From the NCBI RefSeq assembly GCF_029892685.1, contig NZ_JARXVD010000012.1:109960-173959 (forward strand): DNA of 64,000 nt. The letters are read 5' to 3'. Shown one piece after another: positions 40,388-49,065 of the stretch; the first letter of the stretch is position 1, and each line of letters opens with the position of its first letter. The translations under genes were made by a program, and so were the position numbers. The notes under the pieces are model-generated. The model worked only from the letters and a program-made list of their open reading frames with translations, did not search any database and had not been told where the DNA came from. This DNA comes from Mycobacterium sp. OTB74. GTDB lineage: Bacteria > Actinomycetota > Actinomycetes > Mycobacteriales > Mycobacteriaceae.

Positions 40388-41575
40388 GTGGGAAGCCCGT
40401 TCAGTGCGGCCGCACTGATGGCTGCGGCCGAGCAGAAAGAGGGCCTGCACGACTGGGGCTCGATGCCATTCCGGGAGCCGCTGGCGGTGCTCGCCGATGC
40501 CTATGCCGCAGCAGATCTCAACGACATAGGCGTGCACGTGCTGCGCTCAGGTCTGGTCCACAGCCTGCGAATGCGGCTGCGGGCTCAAGAGTGGACGAAC
40601 CGGCATCCAGAGATCACCGAGGAGAAGATCGCCGCACCGATCGTGGTCGTCGGGATGATGCGCAGTGGAACCACTCTGTTGCAGCGCCTGCTGGCCGCCG
40701 ACGATCGCGTGCACTGCGCCTACGGGTGGGAGGTCGTCGAGGTCGCACCGAAGCTGGAGCACCACTGGTCCACCGACGCGGATCCCCGGATCGCCATCAG
40801 CGAGAAACGCGAGGCCATGTCGCGCGAGTTGGCTCCGGAGTTGTTCGCCATCCATCCGATGTACGCGCGCGAACCTGAAGAGGAGATCGTCTTCCTGTCC
40901 GACGCCTTCCTGTCCCACGTGCCCGAGTCAGGAGCACACGTGCCGACGTATCGGCACTGGCTGGACAGACAGGACTTCACCCCCGCCTACGTGTACCTGC
41001 ACCGGATGTTGCAGTTCCTGCAATGGCAGAAAAGACGAAGCGGTAGGACGGCCCAACGTTGGGTGCTCAAGTCCCCGGCCCATCTCGGCTACCTGGACGC
41101 ACTGCGCGCACAGTTTCCCGACCTGCACATCGTGCACATGCACCGCGATCCGCGCGAGACCATTCCCTCGGGCGCCAGCCTCAACGCCACACTGCACGCC
41201 ATGCACACCGATCGCGTGGACCGCGACCGCATCGGCGCGCAGTGGCTGCAGCGCATGGGCTGGACGAACGACCGAGCGATGGCCACCCGAGCTGGCTGGA
41301 CCGACGACACCACCATCTGCACCGACATCGAGTTCGCCGATGCGGTGCGCGATCCCATGGGACAAGTGGCCCGGGTGTATGACGCCGTCGGACTAGACCT
41401 GACCGACGGCACAGAAGCGGCGATGCGTCGCTGGCTAGCCGACCGCCCGCGAGAACAGGCCCGGCCGTCGTACTGCCCGGCTGATTTCGGTCTCAGCGAC
41501 GCCCAGATCGACGCCCGGTTCGCCACCTACAACTCCCGATTCCGCTCGGGCACAAAACCATTGAGGAGTGTTTGA
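40388..41575 (+). CDS. Sulfotransferase family protein
   Basis: A 395-residue enzyme expected to transfer a sulfuryl group from PAPS to an alcohol or amine. The 5'-phosphosulfate loop is VVGMMRSGTTLLQRLL near residue 85, and the 3'-phosphate motif is HIVHMHRDPRETIPSGASLN. The start is the GTG at 40388, five bases after the previous stop; the open frame further upstream lies inside the NTF2-like gene. It ends with a one-base overlap to the DUF1214-like gene. Similar multi-copy sulfotransferases in mycobacteria act on lipids and sterols; the acceptor here is unknown. Confidence 0.85.
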   Translation: MGSPFSAAALMAAAEQKEGLHDWGSMPFREPLAVLADAYAAADLNDIGVHVLRSGLVHSLRMRLRAQEWTNRHPEITEEKIAAPIVVVGMMRSGTTLLQRLLAADDRVHCAYGWEVVEVAPKLEHHWSTDADPRIAISEKREAMSRELAPELFAIHPMYAREPEEEIVFLSDAFLSHVPESGAHVPTYRHWLDRQDFTPAYVYLHRMLQFLQWQKRRSGRTAQRWVLKSPAHLGYLDALRAQFPDLHIVHMHRDPRETIPSGASLNATLHAMHTDRVDRDRIGAQWLQRMGWTNDRAMATRAGWTDDTTICTDIEFADAVRDPMGQVARVYDAVGLDLTDGTEAAMRRWLADRPREQARPSYCPADFGLSDAQIDARFATYNSRFRSGTKPLRSV

Positions 41576-42828
41576 TGGCCGAGTTCACCGGCAATCCCGT
41601 CGCCACCGAATCGCAGCACGAGCAGGAATTGGCAGCGCTGGAACTGATGGAACATCCGACGGTACGAGCGGCCTACCGTAGTGTGGCCGACACCTGGCTG
41701 AGCCGGGCCAAAGCCTCCGATGCCATGCGGACGGTCTTCGACCAGGCCTTCGCCGAGGTGATGTTCTCGGCCGCAGTATGGTCGTCCAACCAGGACAAGC
41801 TGCGGCCGAAGGTCAGTTGCATCACGCGGTTGGCTCACCCGGTGGCCGGTCGATCGATCCCCGGATCACGTTGGGGTATAGACAATCCCGACACTGTATA
41901 TCGGGTCATTCCGATTTCGGGCGATGAAGGTTATGAGATACGCGGTCGGGTCGGCGCCAACCGCATGACCGAGAATTATTTCACCCTGTGGGACGCCAAC
42001 ATGGGCACCGTCGCGGTGCTCAACGGCCGCACGATGGAGGTGGAATCTGACGGTACCTTCACCATCAGCGTGGACAGCGATCCAGCCGGCGGGCGACCCA
42101 ACCACGTGCAGTCCACCCCCGAGGCGCATGAGTTCTACATCCGTGACGTCCTACTGAACTGGGAGCGCGACGACCCTAATCATCTAACGGTGCGACGGCT
42201 CGGATCAGCTCCGTCGAGCCCGGCCCGAACACTTGATGAGCAGGCCGAGGCCACCGCCGCCATGATGGCTCACTTCGCGGACTTCACCGGCAAGCTCAGC
42301 CACGGCGTGTACAAGATGGCGCCCAACAACTTCAACCTCGCGTGGTCGGCCGACCGAGTCGGCGCGATGCGCAACCAGGTATACGTGATGGGCCGATTCG
42401 ACCTGGCGCCGGGCGAAGCGTTCGTCGTCGACGTCAGCGACGGCGGCGCTGAATACTTCACCGTGCCGTTGAGCAATATCTGGGGCACCACACTGGAACT
42501 CGTCGACCGCACCGGCAGCCTGAACAAGGCGCAGTCGACACCCAACGACGACGGCACGTACACCTACGTCATCTCCCCAACCGACCCGGGGGTCGCGAAC
42601 TGGATCGACTCCGACGGGCTGATGGAAGGCATCCTGACCCTCCGCATGGCCGAATTCGGCGCCGACGGACCAACCGAAGACCTCGGCGCCCGCGGCCGCG
42701 TCGTGAAGCTCGACAACCTTGAGACGGATGCGCCGGCACTGCACCGAGTGTCCGAGAAGGACCGGGCGACCCAAATCGCCGACCGACGCGCGGCGTACCT
42801 GCGCCGCCTGCCAGAAGGAACCCACTGA
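41575..42828 (+). CDS. DUF1214-like protein of unknown function
   Basis: A 417-residue protein with a mostly beta C-terminal half. Segments such as DNPDTVYRVIPISGDEGYEIRG, RMTENYFTLWDANMG, SVDSDPAGGRPNHVQ and EAFVVDVSDGGAEYFTVPLSNIWG resemble the DUF1214/DUF1254 group of mycobacterial proteins found in lipid and steroid clusters. The N-terminal 100 residues are helical. No catalytic motif is known. The ATG overlaps the sulfotransferase stop (TGATG) and the SDR begins one base after the stop, so it sits in the middle of the operon. Confidence 0.65.
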   Translation: MAEFTGNPVATESQHEQELAALELMEHPTVRAAYRSVADTWLSRAKASDAMRTVFDQAFAEVMFSAAVWSSNQDKLRPKVSCITRLAHPVAGRSIPGSRWGIDNPDTVYRVIPISGDEGYEIRGRVGANRMTENYFTLWDANMGTVAVLNGRTMEVESDGTFTISVDSDPAGGRPNHVQSTPEAHEFYIRDVLLNWERDDPNHLTVRRLGSAPSSPARTLDEQAEATAAMMAHFADFTGKLSHGVYKMAPNNFNLAWSADRVGAMRNQVYVMGRFDLAPGEAFVVDVSDGGAEYFTVPLSNIWGTTLELVDRTGSLNKAQSTPNDDGTYTYVISPTDPGVANWIDSDGLMEGILTLRMAEFGADGPTEDLGARGRVVKLDNLETDAPALHRVSEKDRATQIADRRAAYLRRLPEGTH

Positions 42829-42829
42829 C

Positions 42830-43666
42830 ATGGCGCATTGGTTGATAACCGGATGCTCGACCGGCATCGGCCGCGAAATAGCCCGCACCGCTTTGGAAGC
42901 CGGCCACTCTGCGACAGTGACGGCCAGACGGACCGAGACTATTTCCGACTTCGCCGACGACTTCGGCGAACGAGCCCAGATCGTGGCGCTGGATGTCACG
43001 GACAAAGACCAGATCGTCTCCGCCGTCCGAGCCGCTGACGAATCATTCGGCGGTATCGACGTACTGGTCAACAACGCGGGCAACGGCTACCTGTCGGCGG
43101 TCGAAGAGGGCGAGGACGACAAAGTCCGGAAACTGTTCGACACCAACTACTTCGGAGTGGTCGACACCATCAAGGCCGTGCTCCCCGGGATGCGCGCCAG
43201 GCAGTCCGGGCACATCGTCAACATATCCTCGATGACCGGACTGGTTGCCAATCCGCCGAACGCGTACTACTCATCGACGAAGTTCGCCCTCGAGGCGTTG
43301 ACCGAAGCCCTGGCGCAGGAAGTCGGGCCGTTCGGCATTCGGGTGACGGCAATCGAGCCCGGCGCGTTCCGGACCGACTGGGCGGCGCGGTCGATGTGGG
43401 AATCGTCTACTCCGATAGGCGAATACAACGACAACGTGGGCGCCCGCAAAACAATGATCAAGGAATTCGCCAACCACTTGCCTGGTGATCCGCGAAAGGT
43501 CGCCGAGGCGGTGCTGATGGTGACGACGCTCGACGAGCCGCCGCTGCGCCTGCTACTGGGCCGCGACGTGCTCGAGGCCGTCCGTGACAAACTCGCGGCG
43601 TTCTCCGAGTCGATCGACCGGTGGGAAGCCGTCACCAAGGACGTCAACTTCCCCAGGCCACAATGA
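42830..43666 (+). CDS. Short-chain dehydrogenase/reductase
   Basis: A 278-residue classical SDR. The cofactor motif is LITGCSTGIGREIART, the second strand ends TARRTE, the NNAG motif is DVLVNNAGNG and the active site shows VNISSMTG with YYSSTKFALEALTEAL. The pattern fits the oxidoreductase group with a longer C-terminus. The ATG at 42830 follows the DUF1214-like gene by one base, and the 3' end overlaps the next SDR by four. Its substrate is probably an alcohol made or shared by the same operon. Confidence 0.85.
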   Translation: MAHWLITGCSTGIGREIARTALEAGHSATVTARRTETISDFADDFGERAQIVALDVTDKDQIVSAVRAADESFGGIDVLVNNAGNGYLSAVEEGEDDKVRKLFDTNYFGVVDTIKAVLPGMRARQSGHIVNISSMTGLVANPPNAYYSSTKFALEALTEALAQEVGPFGIRVTAIEPGAFRTDWAARSMWESSTPIGEYNDNVGARKTMIKEFANHLPGDPRKVAEAVLMVTTLDEPPLRLLLGRDVLEAVRDKLAAFSESIDRWEAVTKDVNFPRPQ

Positions 43667-44487
43667 TGGGCGGTTCCCTCGAAGGTCAGGTGGCCTTCAT
43701 CACGGGTGCCGCCCGCGGCATGGGTCGGGCGCACGCCGTCAAGCTCGCCGCCGAGGGCGCCGACATCATCGCTGTCGACGCTTGCACGGAATTCGACTCC
43801 ACCGACTATGCCGGCGCTACGACCGAAGACTTGGCCACCACGGCGAAAATGGTTGAAGACCAAGGTCGTCGAATCATGGCCCGCCAGGTCGACGTTCGGG
43901 ACGGTGACGCGGTGGACACCGCGGTCACCGACGGGGTGCGCGAGTTCGGCCGACTCGACATCGTCATCGGTAATGCCGGGATCATCCGGTTGAGCGACAC
44001 CGATCAGCGTCGGCAGACATTCCGCGACATCATCGAGGTCAACCTGATCGGGGTCTGGAACACCGTTGACGCGGCGATCCCGGCACTGATCGCCGGCGGG
44101 CGCGGTGGGTCCATCGTGCTGACGAGTTCCAGCCAGGGCATCAAAGCCTCGGGCACCGAGCGCCCAGGCCTGCAGGCATACGCGGCGTCAAAACGTGCGC
44201 TGGTGGCACTCATGCAGGGGTGGGCGCTGCAATTGGCCCCGCATTCGATCCGGGTCAACACCATCCATCCCAGCGGCGTCGCCACCGACATGATCATGAA
44301 CGAGACGACCATGGCGCTGGCCGCTGCCGGTGACCCCTGGTTGCTCAGTCAGCAGAACGCCCTACCTGTCGCCCTCGTAGCGCCCGAGCAGATCGCGGCT
44401 GCGGTCGCCTGGCTGGTCTCCGACGCCGGGTCGTTCATCACCGGCACCTCTTGGCCACTCGACGCGGGGTTCACCTTGAGGAGCTGA
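43663..44487 (+). CDS. Mycofactocin-coupled SDR oxidoreductase
   Basis: A 274-residue SDR with the features of the mycofactocin-coupled subfamily: AFITGAARGMGRAHAVKLAAEGADIIAVDAC, an insert of about 20 residues after the second strand (TEFDSTDYAGATTEDLATTA), and the active site VLTSSSQG with YAASKRALVALM. Such enzymes carry tightly held NAD recycled by the peptide cofactor mycofactocin. The start overlaps the previous stop (ATGATG), with a second ATG one codon inside. No mycofactocin synthesis gene lies in the window, so the maturation genes would be elsewhere. Confidence 0.82.
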   Translation: MMGGSLEGQVAFITGAARGMGRAHAVKLAAEGADIIAVDACTEFDSTDYAGATTEDLATTAKMVEDQGRRIMARQVDVRDGDAVDTAVTDGVREFGRLDIVIGNAGIIRLSDTDQRRQTFRDIIEVNLIGVWNTVDAAIPALIAGGRGGSIVLTSSSQGIKASGTERPGLQAYAASKRALVALMQGWALQLAPHSIRVNTIHPSGVATDMIMNETTMALAAAGDPWLLSQQNALPVALVAPEQIAAAVAWLVSDAGSFITGTSWPLDAGFTLRS

Positions 44488-44548
44488 GCGATGGTTTTCG
44501 GCATCAATGGATATGTGACCCGGGTTACGTCGATGAACACTCTGCGAA

Positions 44549-44554
44549 TAGTGT
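44549..44554 (+). promoter_or_regulatory. -10 element for leaderless start of the DapB-like gene
   Basis: TAGTGT six bases upstream of the ATG at 44561 fits a leaderless promoter. An imperfect palindrome GTGACCCGGGTTAC lies about 25 bp further upstream and could be an operator. Confidence 0.5.
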
Positions 44555-44560
44555 CGGCCC

Positions 44561-45610
44561 ATGACAACCAAGGCTCCGATCCGTGTCATCCAGTGGACCA
44601 CCGGCAACATCGGCAAACGCTCGCTGCACGCGATCATCGGCCGCGACGATATGGAACTGGTCGGGGTGTATGCCTACGGCGCGAACAAGGTCGGCGTGGA
44701 CGCCGCCGATCTGGCCGGCTGGCCCGAGCCCACCGGTATCAAGGCCACCAACGACATCGAAGAACTGATCGCCCTCAAACCCGACGCCTGCTGTTACAAC
44801 CCGATCTGGCCCAGCATCGACGAGTTGGTACGGCTCCTGGAGTCAGGCATCAATGTGTGCTCCAGCGCAGCCTGGATCACCGGCGGCAAGCAGACGCCCG
44901 AAGATCGGGAACGCATCGAAAAAGCTTGCCAGACAGGTAATTCCACGATCTTTGGCAACGGCGCGCACCCCGGTCTGACCAACATGGTCGGCATGGTGCT
45001 GTCCGGCTCGTGCGAGCGGGTCGACGAGATCCGGATCACCGAGTCGGTGGACTGCTCGACCTACGAGTCGGCGGGCACCATGATCGCGATGGGCTTCTCG
45101 CAGGATCCGGAGACCCCGGGCCTGGCCGAGAGCGTGCGCCGGGAGAGTGAGGTGTTCGCCGAGTCGGCGGCAATGATGGCCGACGCGATCGGCGCCACGC
45201 TCGATCGGATCACCTTCGACGTGCAATTCACCGCCGCCACCGCTGACTCCGACCTGGGCTTCATGCAGATCCCCAAGGGCACCGTCGGCAGTGTCTTCGG
45301 CTACCACCGCGGCTGGGTGGGCGACAAGAACGTGGTCAGTGTCGGATTCAACTGGATCATGGGCCGCCACGTCACCCCACCCAAACCGGTGGCGCACGGC
45401 CATGTGATCCAGGTGTTCGGGCTGCCCAACATGCGCACCGTGATCAATTGCCTGCCGCCGAAGGACTGGAACGAGCCGAACCTCAACGGCCTGGGTTCGA
45501 TCTACACGGCGATGCCGGTGACCAATGCGGTGCCCGCCGTGGTGGCGGCCGAGCCCGGCATCATCACGCTCAAGGATCTGCCGCCGATCACCGGCCGATT
45601 CCACGGGTGA
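44561..45610 (+). CDS. DapB-like NAD(P)-binding dehydrogenase
   Basis: A 349-residue protein with an N-terminal dihydrodipicolinate-reductase-like Rossmann fold (VIQWTTGNIGKRSLHAII, then ELVGVYAYGANKVGVDAADL) and a C-terminal domain like that of 2,4-diaminopentanoate dehydrogenase-type proteins. Many copies occur in mycobacterial lipid and steroid regions with unknown substrates. The block NGAHPGLTNMVGMVLSG is typical. It starts 73 bp after the mycofactocin SDR and seems to have its own leaderless promoter. Function is unproven. Confidence 0.72.
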   Translation: MTTKAPIRVIQWTTGNIGKRSLHAIIGRDDMELVGVYAYGANKVGVDAADLAGWPEPTGIKATNDIEELIALKPDACCYNPIWPSIDELVRLLESGINVCSSAAWITGGKQTPEDRERIEKACQTGNSTIFGNGAHPGLTNMVGMVLSGSCERVDEIRITESVDCSTYESAGTMIAMGFSQDPETPGLAESVRRESEVFAESAAMMADAIGATLDRITFDVQFTAATADSDLGFMQIPKGTVGSVFGYHRGWVGDKNVVSVGFNWIMGRHVTPPKPVAHGHVIQVFGLPNMRTVINCLPPKDWNEPNLNGLGSIYTAMPVTNAVPAVVAAEPGIITLKDLPPITGRFHG

Positions 45611-45611
45611 G

Positions 45612-46448
45612 CTAGTCGGCCGCGCTCACGATCACCCCGACCGCACCGGAACCGACATGGACCGCAAGCACCGGTCCCATGTCGGTCACCGTCAGCGAAT
45701 CCACATGGGGCAGAAGGGAACTCAGCGACGCGGCGATCTCGTCGGCGCCATCGCTGTTGGCGACGTGGTGAACGGCTATGGTCGCGCGTCGATCACCGAC
45801 CGCCGCGACCACTCGGTCGATCATCGCGGCATGCGCCTTGGTGACCGTGCGGACCCGTTGATCAAGCACCAGCCGGCCGTCGATATCAAGCTTGAGCAGC
45901 GGCTTGAGTGACAGCGCCGTACCCAACCACGAAGCCGCAGTGCCGATCCGCCCACCACGGCGCAGATTGTCCAACCGGTGCACGACGATGTAGGCGTGCT
46001 GGCGACCAACCTCGTCACGGGCCTGCGCCACGACCGCGTCCAGGTCGGCCCGTTCGGCCGCAGCCCGTGCCGCGGCCAACGTCACGAATCCGACGCCCAT
46101 GGCTGCCGAACGTGAATTCACCACTCGCACAGACGGACCCAGCTCGCGCGCTACTGCCGTCGCCGAACTGAAGGTGCTGGACAGCGCCGCCGACAAATGC
46201 ACCGCGACCACACCGTCTCCGCCGCTGTCGGCGAGAGCCTGCAGGTAGATGTCCCGCAGATCTCCGGGCGCCGCACCAGAAGTCGACACATGCGAACGAT
46301 CCTGAATGTCCGAGGGCACCGAGTCGACACCGTCACGCATATCAGCACTGTCCTGCAGAACGTGCAACGGAACGACTCGAATATCCCAGCGCTGCAAGTC
46401 TTCAGGGCTCAACCGAGAGGAAGAGTCGGTTACCACCACCACAGCCAT
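45612..46448 (-). CDS. DegV-family fatty-acid-binding protein (Rv2417c type)
   Basis: A 278-residue DegV protein; the family binds long-chain fatty acids and in some bacteria presents them to fatty acid kinase. Typical patterns are VVVTDSSSRLSPEDLQ at the N-terminus, VAVHLSAALSSTFSSA, VRVVNSRSAAMGVGF and HAYIVVHRLDNLRRGGRIG. No kinase gene adjoins it. It is two bases from the octT stop on the same strand, so it lies in the gpgP-octT operon. Confidence 0.88.
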   Translation of the reverse strand: MAVVVVTDSSSRLSPEDLQRWDIRVVPLHVLQDSADMRDGVDSVPSDIQDRSHVSTSGAAPGDLRDIYLQALADSGGDGVVAVHLSAALSSTFSSATAVARELGPSVRVVNSRSAAMGVGFVTLAAARAAAERADLDAVVAQARDEVGRQHAYIVVHRLDNLRRGGRIGTAASWLGTALSLKPLLKLDIDGRLVLDQRVRTVTKAHAAMIDRVVAAVGDRRATIAVHHVANSDGADEIAASLSSLLPHVDSLTVTDMGPVLAVHVGSGAVGVIVSAAD

Positions 46449-46450
46449 GG

Positions 46451-47251
46451 CTAGCCGTCGGCCCCCTGCGCCAGCACACCGGCCTCGGCCAGACCCTTGA
46501 GCATGAGCTCGGCAACCGCGCGATGCGCTTCGAAGTTCCAGTGGATTCCGTCAGGGTTGGCCCGCCCGGACAGCACCTCGTCGCCGACCGCGGCCTTCAG
46601 ATCGACCAGCGGAACATCGTGTGCACCAGCCCATTCGGTGATGGCCGCGACGGTCGCATCGCGCCACCGGTGCGAGCTGCCGTAGGTCTCGGCAATATGC
46701 ACCGAAGGGAGCGTGGCCACGAACGGAATGCCGGGCCGATTGAAATCGATTGCCGCACGGGTCTCTTCGAGATACTCGGCGGTCAGGTGCGGCGGCAGTG
46801 CCGGCCGGGCCACCGGCGACAGCCGGGGTTGCAGCCAGCCGTAACCGTCACGGACCCAGCGGCGCAGCCGTGACGGCCGCACATAGCGGATCAATTCACG
46901 CAGCGCCGTCGGCAACGGCGACGGGAGCGAATCCATGCCGCAGGTTGCGAAAACGACTGCGCCAGCCTTGGGCAGCGCTGCCCATGACCGCGGGTCCTGG
47001 GTGGCCGCCCACCACACGTCGCGGCAGGTCCAGCCGATCCGCCCGATCAGCTCCAGGTCCCAACCAAGCTGGGAAGCAACGATATTCGGCCAAATCCGGG
47101 GATCGTCAGACGGCAAGCCACCGGTGGGGCCGTAGTAGGACAGGGAGTCGCAGAAAACCAGCAGGACGGGTCGGCGGGCTGGGGGCACCTCCCGCTCGCG
47201 GGGGAGAGCGGAGCGACCCGGGGAGGATGATGCGGGCTTAGAGGACATCAT
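46451..47251 (-). CDS. octT: Diglucosylglycerate octanoyltransferase OctT (SGNH hydrolase fold)
   Basis: A 266-residue SGNH-type acyltransferase (Rv2418c) that adds octanoate to diglucosylglycerate early in the synthesis of methylglucose lipopolysaccharide. The nucleophile block is LLVFCDSLSYYG, an oxyanion glycine is near GRIGWTCRD, an asparagine-type position near ATCGMDSL, and the Asp/His pair is in NPDGIHWNFEAH. Residues 10-25 are coded by a dispersed GC-rich repeat and make a variable N-terminal tail; the conserved part starts near residue 27. The ATG overlaps the gpgP stop region by 14 bases. Confidence 0.88.
   Translation of the reverse strand: MMSSKPASSSPGRSALPREREVPPARRPVLLVFCDSLSYYGPTGGLPSDDPRIWPNIVASQLGWDLELIGRIGWTCRDVWWAATQDPRSWAALPKAGAVVFATCGMDSLPSPLPTALRELIRYVRPSRLRRWVRDGYGWLQPRLSPVARPALPPHLTAEYLEETRAAIDFNRPGIPFVATLPSVHIAETYGSSHRWRDATVAAITEWAGAHDVPLVDLKAAVGDEVLSGRANPDGIHWNFEAHRAVAELMLKGLAEAGVLAQGADG
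47181..47223. repeat. Dispersed GC-rich palindromic repeat inside the start of octT
   Basis: A stretch GGGGGCACCTCCCGCTCGCG followed by GGGGAGAGCGGAGCGACCCGG with an inner inverted pair CCCGC/GCGGG. It adds residues SPGRSALPREREVPPA to OctT without breaking the frame. I know this type of sequence as a frequent mycobacterial intergenic element; no second copy is seen in the window. Confidence 0.55.
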
Positions 47252-47894
47252 TGGCCACCTGAGCCGAGGCGTTCCACACTTCCAGACGCCACTTCACCGA
47301 ATCACCTTCACCTTGCCCCGCCAGCTGCACCCAGCTGGCGTTGCCCATGCTGCCCAACACCGGCCAATTGTCCACCGGCAGGTCCAGCAGCGCAGCGGTC
47401 AGCGCGGCCATCAGCCCGCCGTGCGCCACCAGCACCACCGGACGATCGGCAGCATCGATGCCCCACTCAGGCAGGTTGCGAATCTGTTCTTCCACTACCG
47501 GCATGCTTCGACGGGCCACATCGACGCGGCTCTCGCCGCCGTGTGGCGCCCATCGGGCGTCGTCACGCCAGGCCAGCCGGGCGCCCGGCGCGGCAGCGTC
47601 GACCTCGTCGTGTGTCAACCCCTGCCAGTCACCCAGGTGGGTTTCGCGCAATCTCTCATCGACGGTCACCGGGACCCCGGCCCGCTCGCCCAACGTGGTG
47701 GCGGTGTCCAGCGCGCGGCGCAGATCCGACGAGATGATCACCAGCGGCTGACGCTTGGCCAGCACCTCAGCGGCCGCCACCGCCTGCTCGCGACCGAGCT
47801 CGCTCAGTTCGGTGTCGAGCTGGCCTTGCATCCGGCTGGTCGCGTTATAAGTGGTCTGGCCGTGCCGCAAAAGCAGGAGTCTGCGATTCCTCAC
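47238..47894 (-). CDS. gpgP: Glucosyl-3-phosphoglycerate phosphatase GpgP
   Basis: A 218-residue histidine phosphatase (Rv2419c) that removes phosphate from glucosyl-3-phosphoglycerate in methylglucose lipopolysaccharide synthesis. The catalytic signature is LLLRHGQTTYNATSRMQGQLD, with the phospho-accepting histidine, and the second histidine is in VVLVAHGGLMAALTA. Conserved glutamate and arginine are in RLRETHLGDWQGL. It overlaps octT downstream and rsfS upstream by a few bases, so the genes form one operon. Confidence 0.9.
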   Translation of the reverse strand: MRNRRLLLLRHGQTTYNATSRMQGQLDTELSELGREQAVAAAEVLAKRQPLVIISSDLRRALDTATTLGERAGVPVTVDERLRETHLGDWQGLTHDEVDAAAPGARLAWRDDARWAPHGGESRVDVARRSMPVVEEQIRNLPEWGIDAADRPVVLVAHGGLMAALTAALLDLPVDNWPVLGSMGNASWVQLAGQGEGDSVKWRLEVWNASAQVANDVL

Positions 47895-48307
47895 TCGACG
47901 TCCTCTGCGAAATCATCGTCGGCATCGGCCGGTTTGGCGGGCAGCTCCCCATTGAGGTCGACCGACAGCACCGGGCAGTCCCGCCACAACCGGTCCAACG
48001 CGTAGTACTCGCGCTCCTCCTGATGCTGAACGTGCACCACGATGTCGATGTAGTCGAGCAGCACCCAGCGTCCTTCGCGGGTGCCCTCTCGACGGGCCGG
48101 CTTGTGGCCCGCCCAGCGCATCTTCTCTTCGACCTCGTCGACGATGGCACCGACCTGACGATCGTTGGACGCCGAGGCGATCACGAAGAAGTCGGTGATG
48201 ACCAACTGCTCGGACACGTCGATGACGATGATGTTCTCCGCAAGCTTGGTCGCGGCCGCGCGGGCGGCGACGGTCGCCATCTCAAGGGCTTCTGGTGAGG
48301 CCGTCAT
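47891..48307 (-). CDS. rsfS: Ribosome silencing factor RsfS
   Basis: A 138-residue protein (Rv2420c) that binds ribosomal protein L14 and stops subunit joining during starvation. The family block is NIIVIDVSEQLVITDFFVIASASNDRQVGAIVDEVEE, followed by REGTREGRWVLLDYIDIVVHVQHQEEREYYALDRLWRDCP. An acidic tail of about 30 residues (ADADDDFAEDVE) is a mycobacterial extension. It overlaps gpgP and nadD by four bases each. Confidence 0.95.
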   Translation of the reverse strand: MTASPEALEMATVAARAAATKLAENIIVIDVSEQLVITDFFVIASASNDRQVGAIVDEVEEKMRWAGHKPARREGTREGRWVLLDYIDIVVHVQHQEEREYYALDRLWRDCPVLSVDLNGELPAKPADADDDFAEDVE

Positions 48308-48933
48308 GGTTTCTCCTGGTTGTGCGTGGCCTGATAAAGCCCACGCTTTGACACGTACTGGACGACGCCGTCGGGCACCAGGTACCAGATGGGTCGGTTG
48401 GCCTCAGCCCGGCGCCGGCAGTCACTAGATGAGATGGCCAGTGCCGGCACCTCGACCAGGGTCAGCGCGTCGGCCGGCAACTCCTTGCGGGCTGCGGCAA
48501 TGTGCTTGCCGTCCAGCTCGTAGCCGGGCCGGCTGACCCCGACGAACCGGGCGGTGGCGAACATCTCTTCCCAGTTCTGCCAGGACAAGATGGAAGCCAG
48601 CGCATCGGCGCCGGTGATGAAGAACAGGTCGGTGTCCGGGTTCTGCGCGGCCAGATCGCGCAGCGTGTCCTTGGTGTACGTCGGGCCGCCGCGGTCGATG
48701 TCGACCCTGCTGACCGAAAAGCGCGGGTTGGCTGCGGTGGCGATCACCGTCATCAGATAGCGGTCCTCGGCGGCACTGACATGCTGGTCCCGCTTCTGCC
48801 ACGGCTGACCCGTGGGCACGAAGACCACTTCGTCCAGATCGAACAGATCAGCGACCTCACTGGCCGCAACGAGGTGACCGTTGTGGATGGGGTCAAACGT
48901 CCCACCCATTACGCCCATCCTGCGTCGATTCAC
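48304..48933 (-). CDS. nadD: Nicotinate-nucleotide adenylyltransferase NadD
   Basis: A 209-residue enzyme (Rv2421c) that makes deamido-NAD from nicotinate mononucleotide and ATP. The nucleotidyltransferase signature is MGVMGGTFDPIHNGHLVAASE. The downstream motif ISSSDCRRR is the second conserved ATP-binding segment, and VPTGQPWQKRDQHVSAAEDRYLM is typical. The GTG at 48933 gives a start (VNRRRMGVMGG) of standard length; the longer open frame to 48999 is arginine-rich and not family-like. The first gene of the nadD-rsfS-gpgP-octT-degV-like operon. Confidence 0.94.
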   Translation of the reverse strand: MNRRRMGVMGGTFDPIHNGHLVAASEVADLFDLDEVVFVPTGQPWQKRDQHVSAAEDRYLMTVIATAANPRFSVSRVDIDRGGPTYTKDTLRDLAAQNPDTDLFFITGADALASILSWQNWEEMFATARFVGVSRPGYELDGKHIAAARKELPADALTLVEVPALAISSSDCRRRAEANRPIWYLVPDGVVQYVSKRGLYQATHNQEKP

Positions 48934-49065
48934 GATTGGCCAGCTTACGGCAGTGCCCCCAGGAGCCGAGACCGACGACCTGCGGTAACGCCGGCCCACG
49001 CCGAAATCTACGTTCTGGCCGCTTTTACTCGCACTTTGTGGCCCGGTTGTCCGTTTGGGCGGAAA

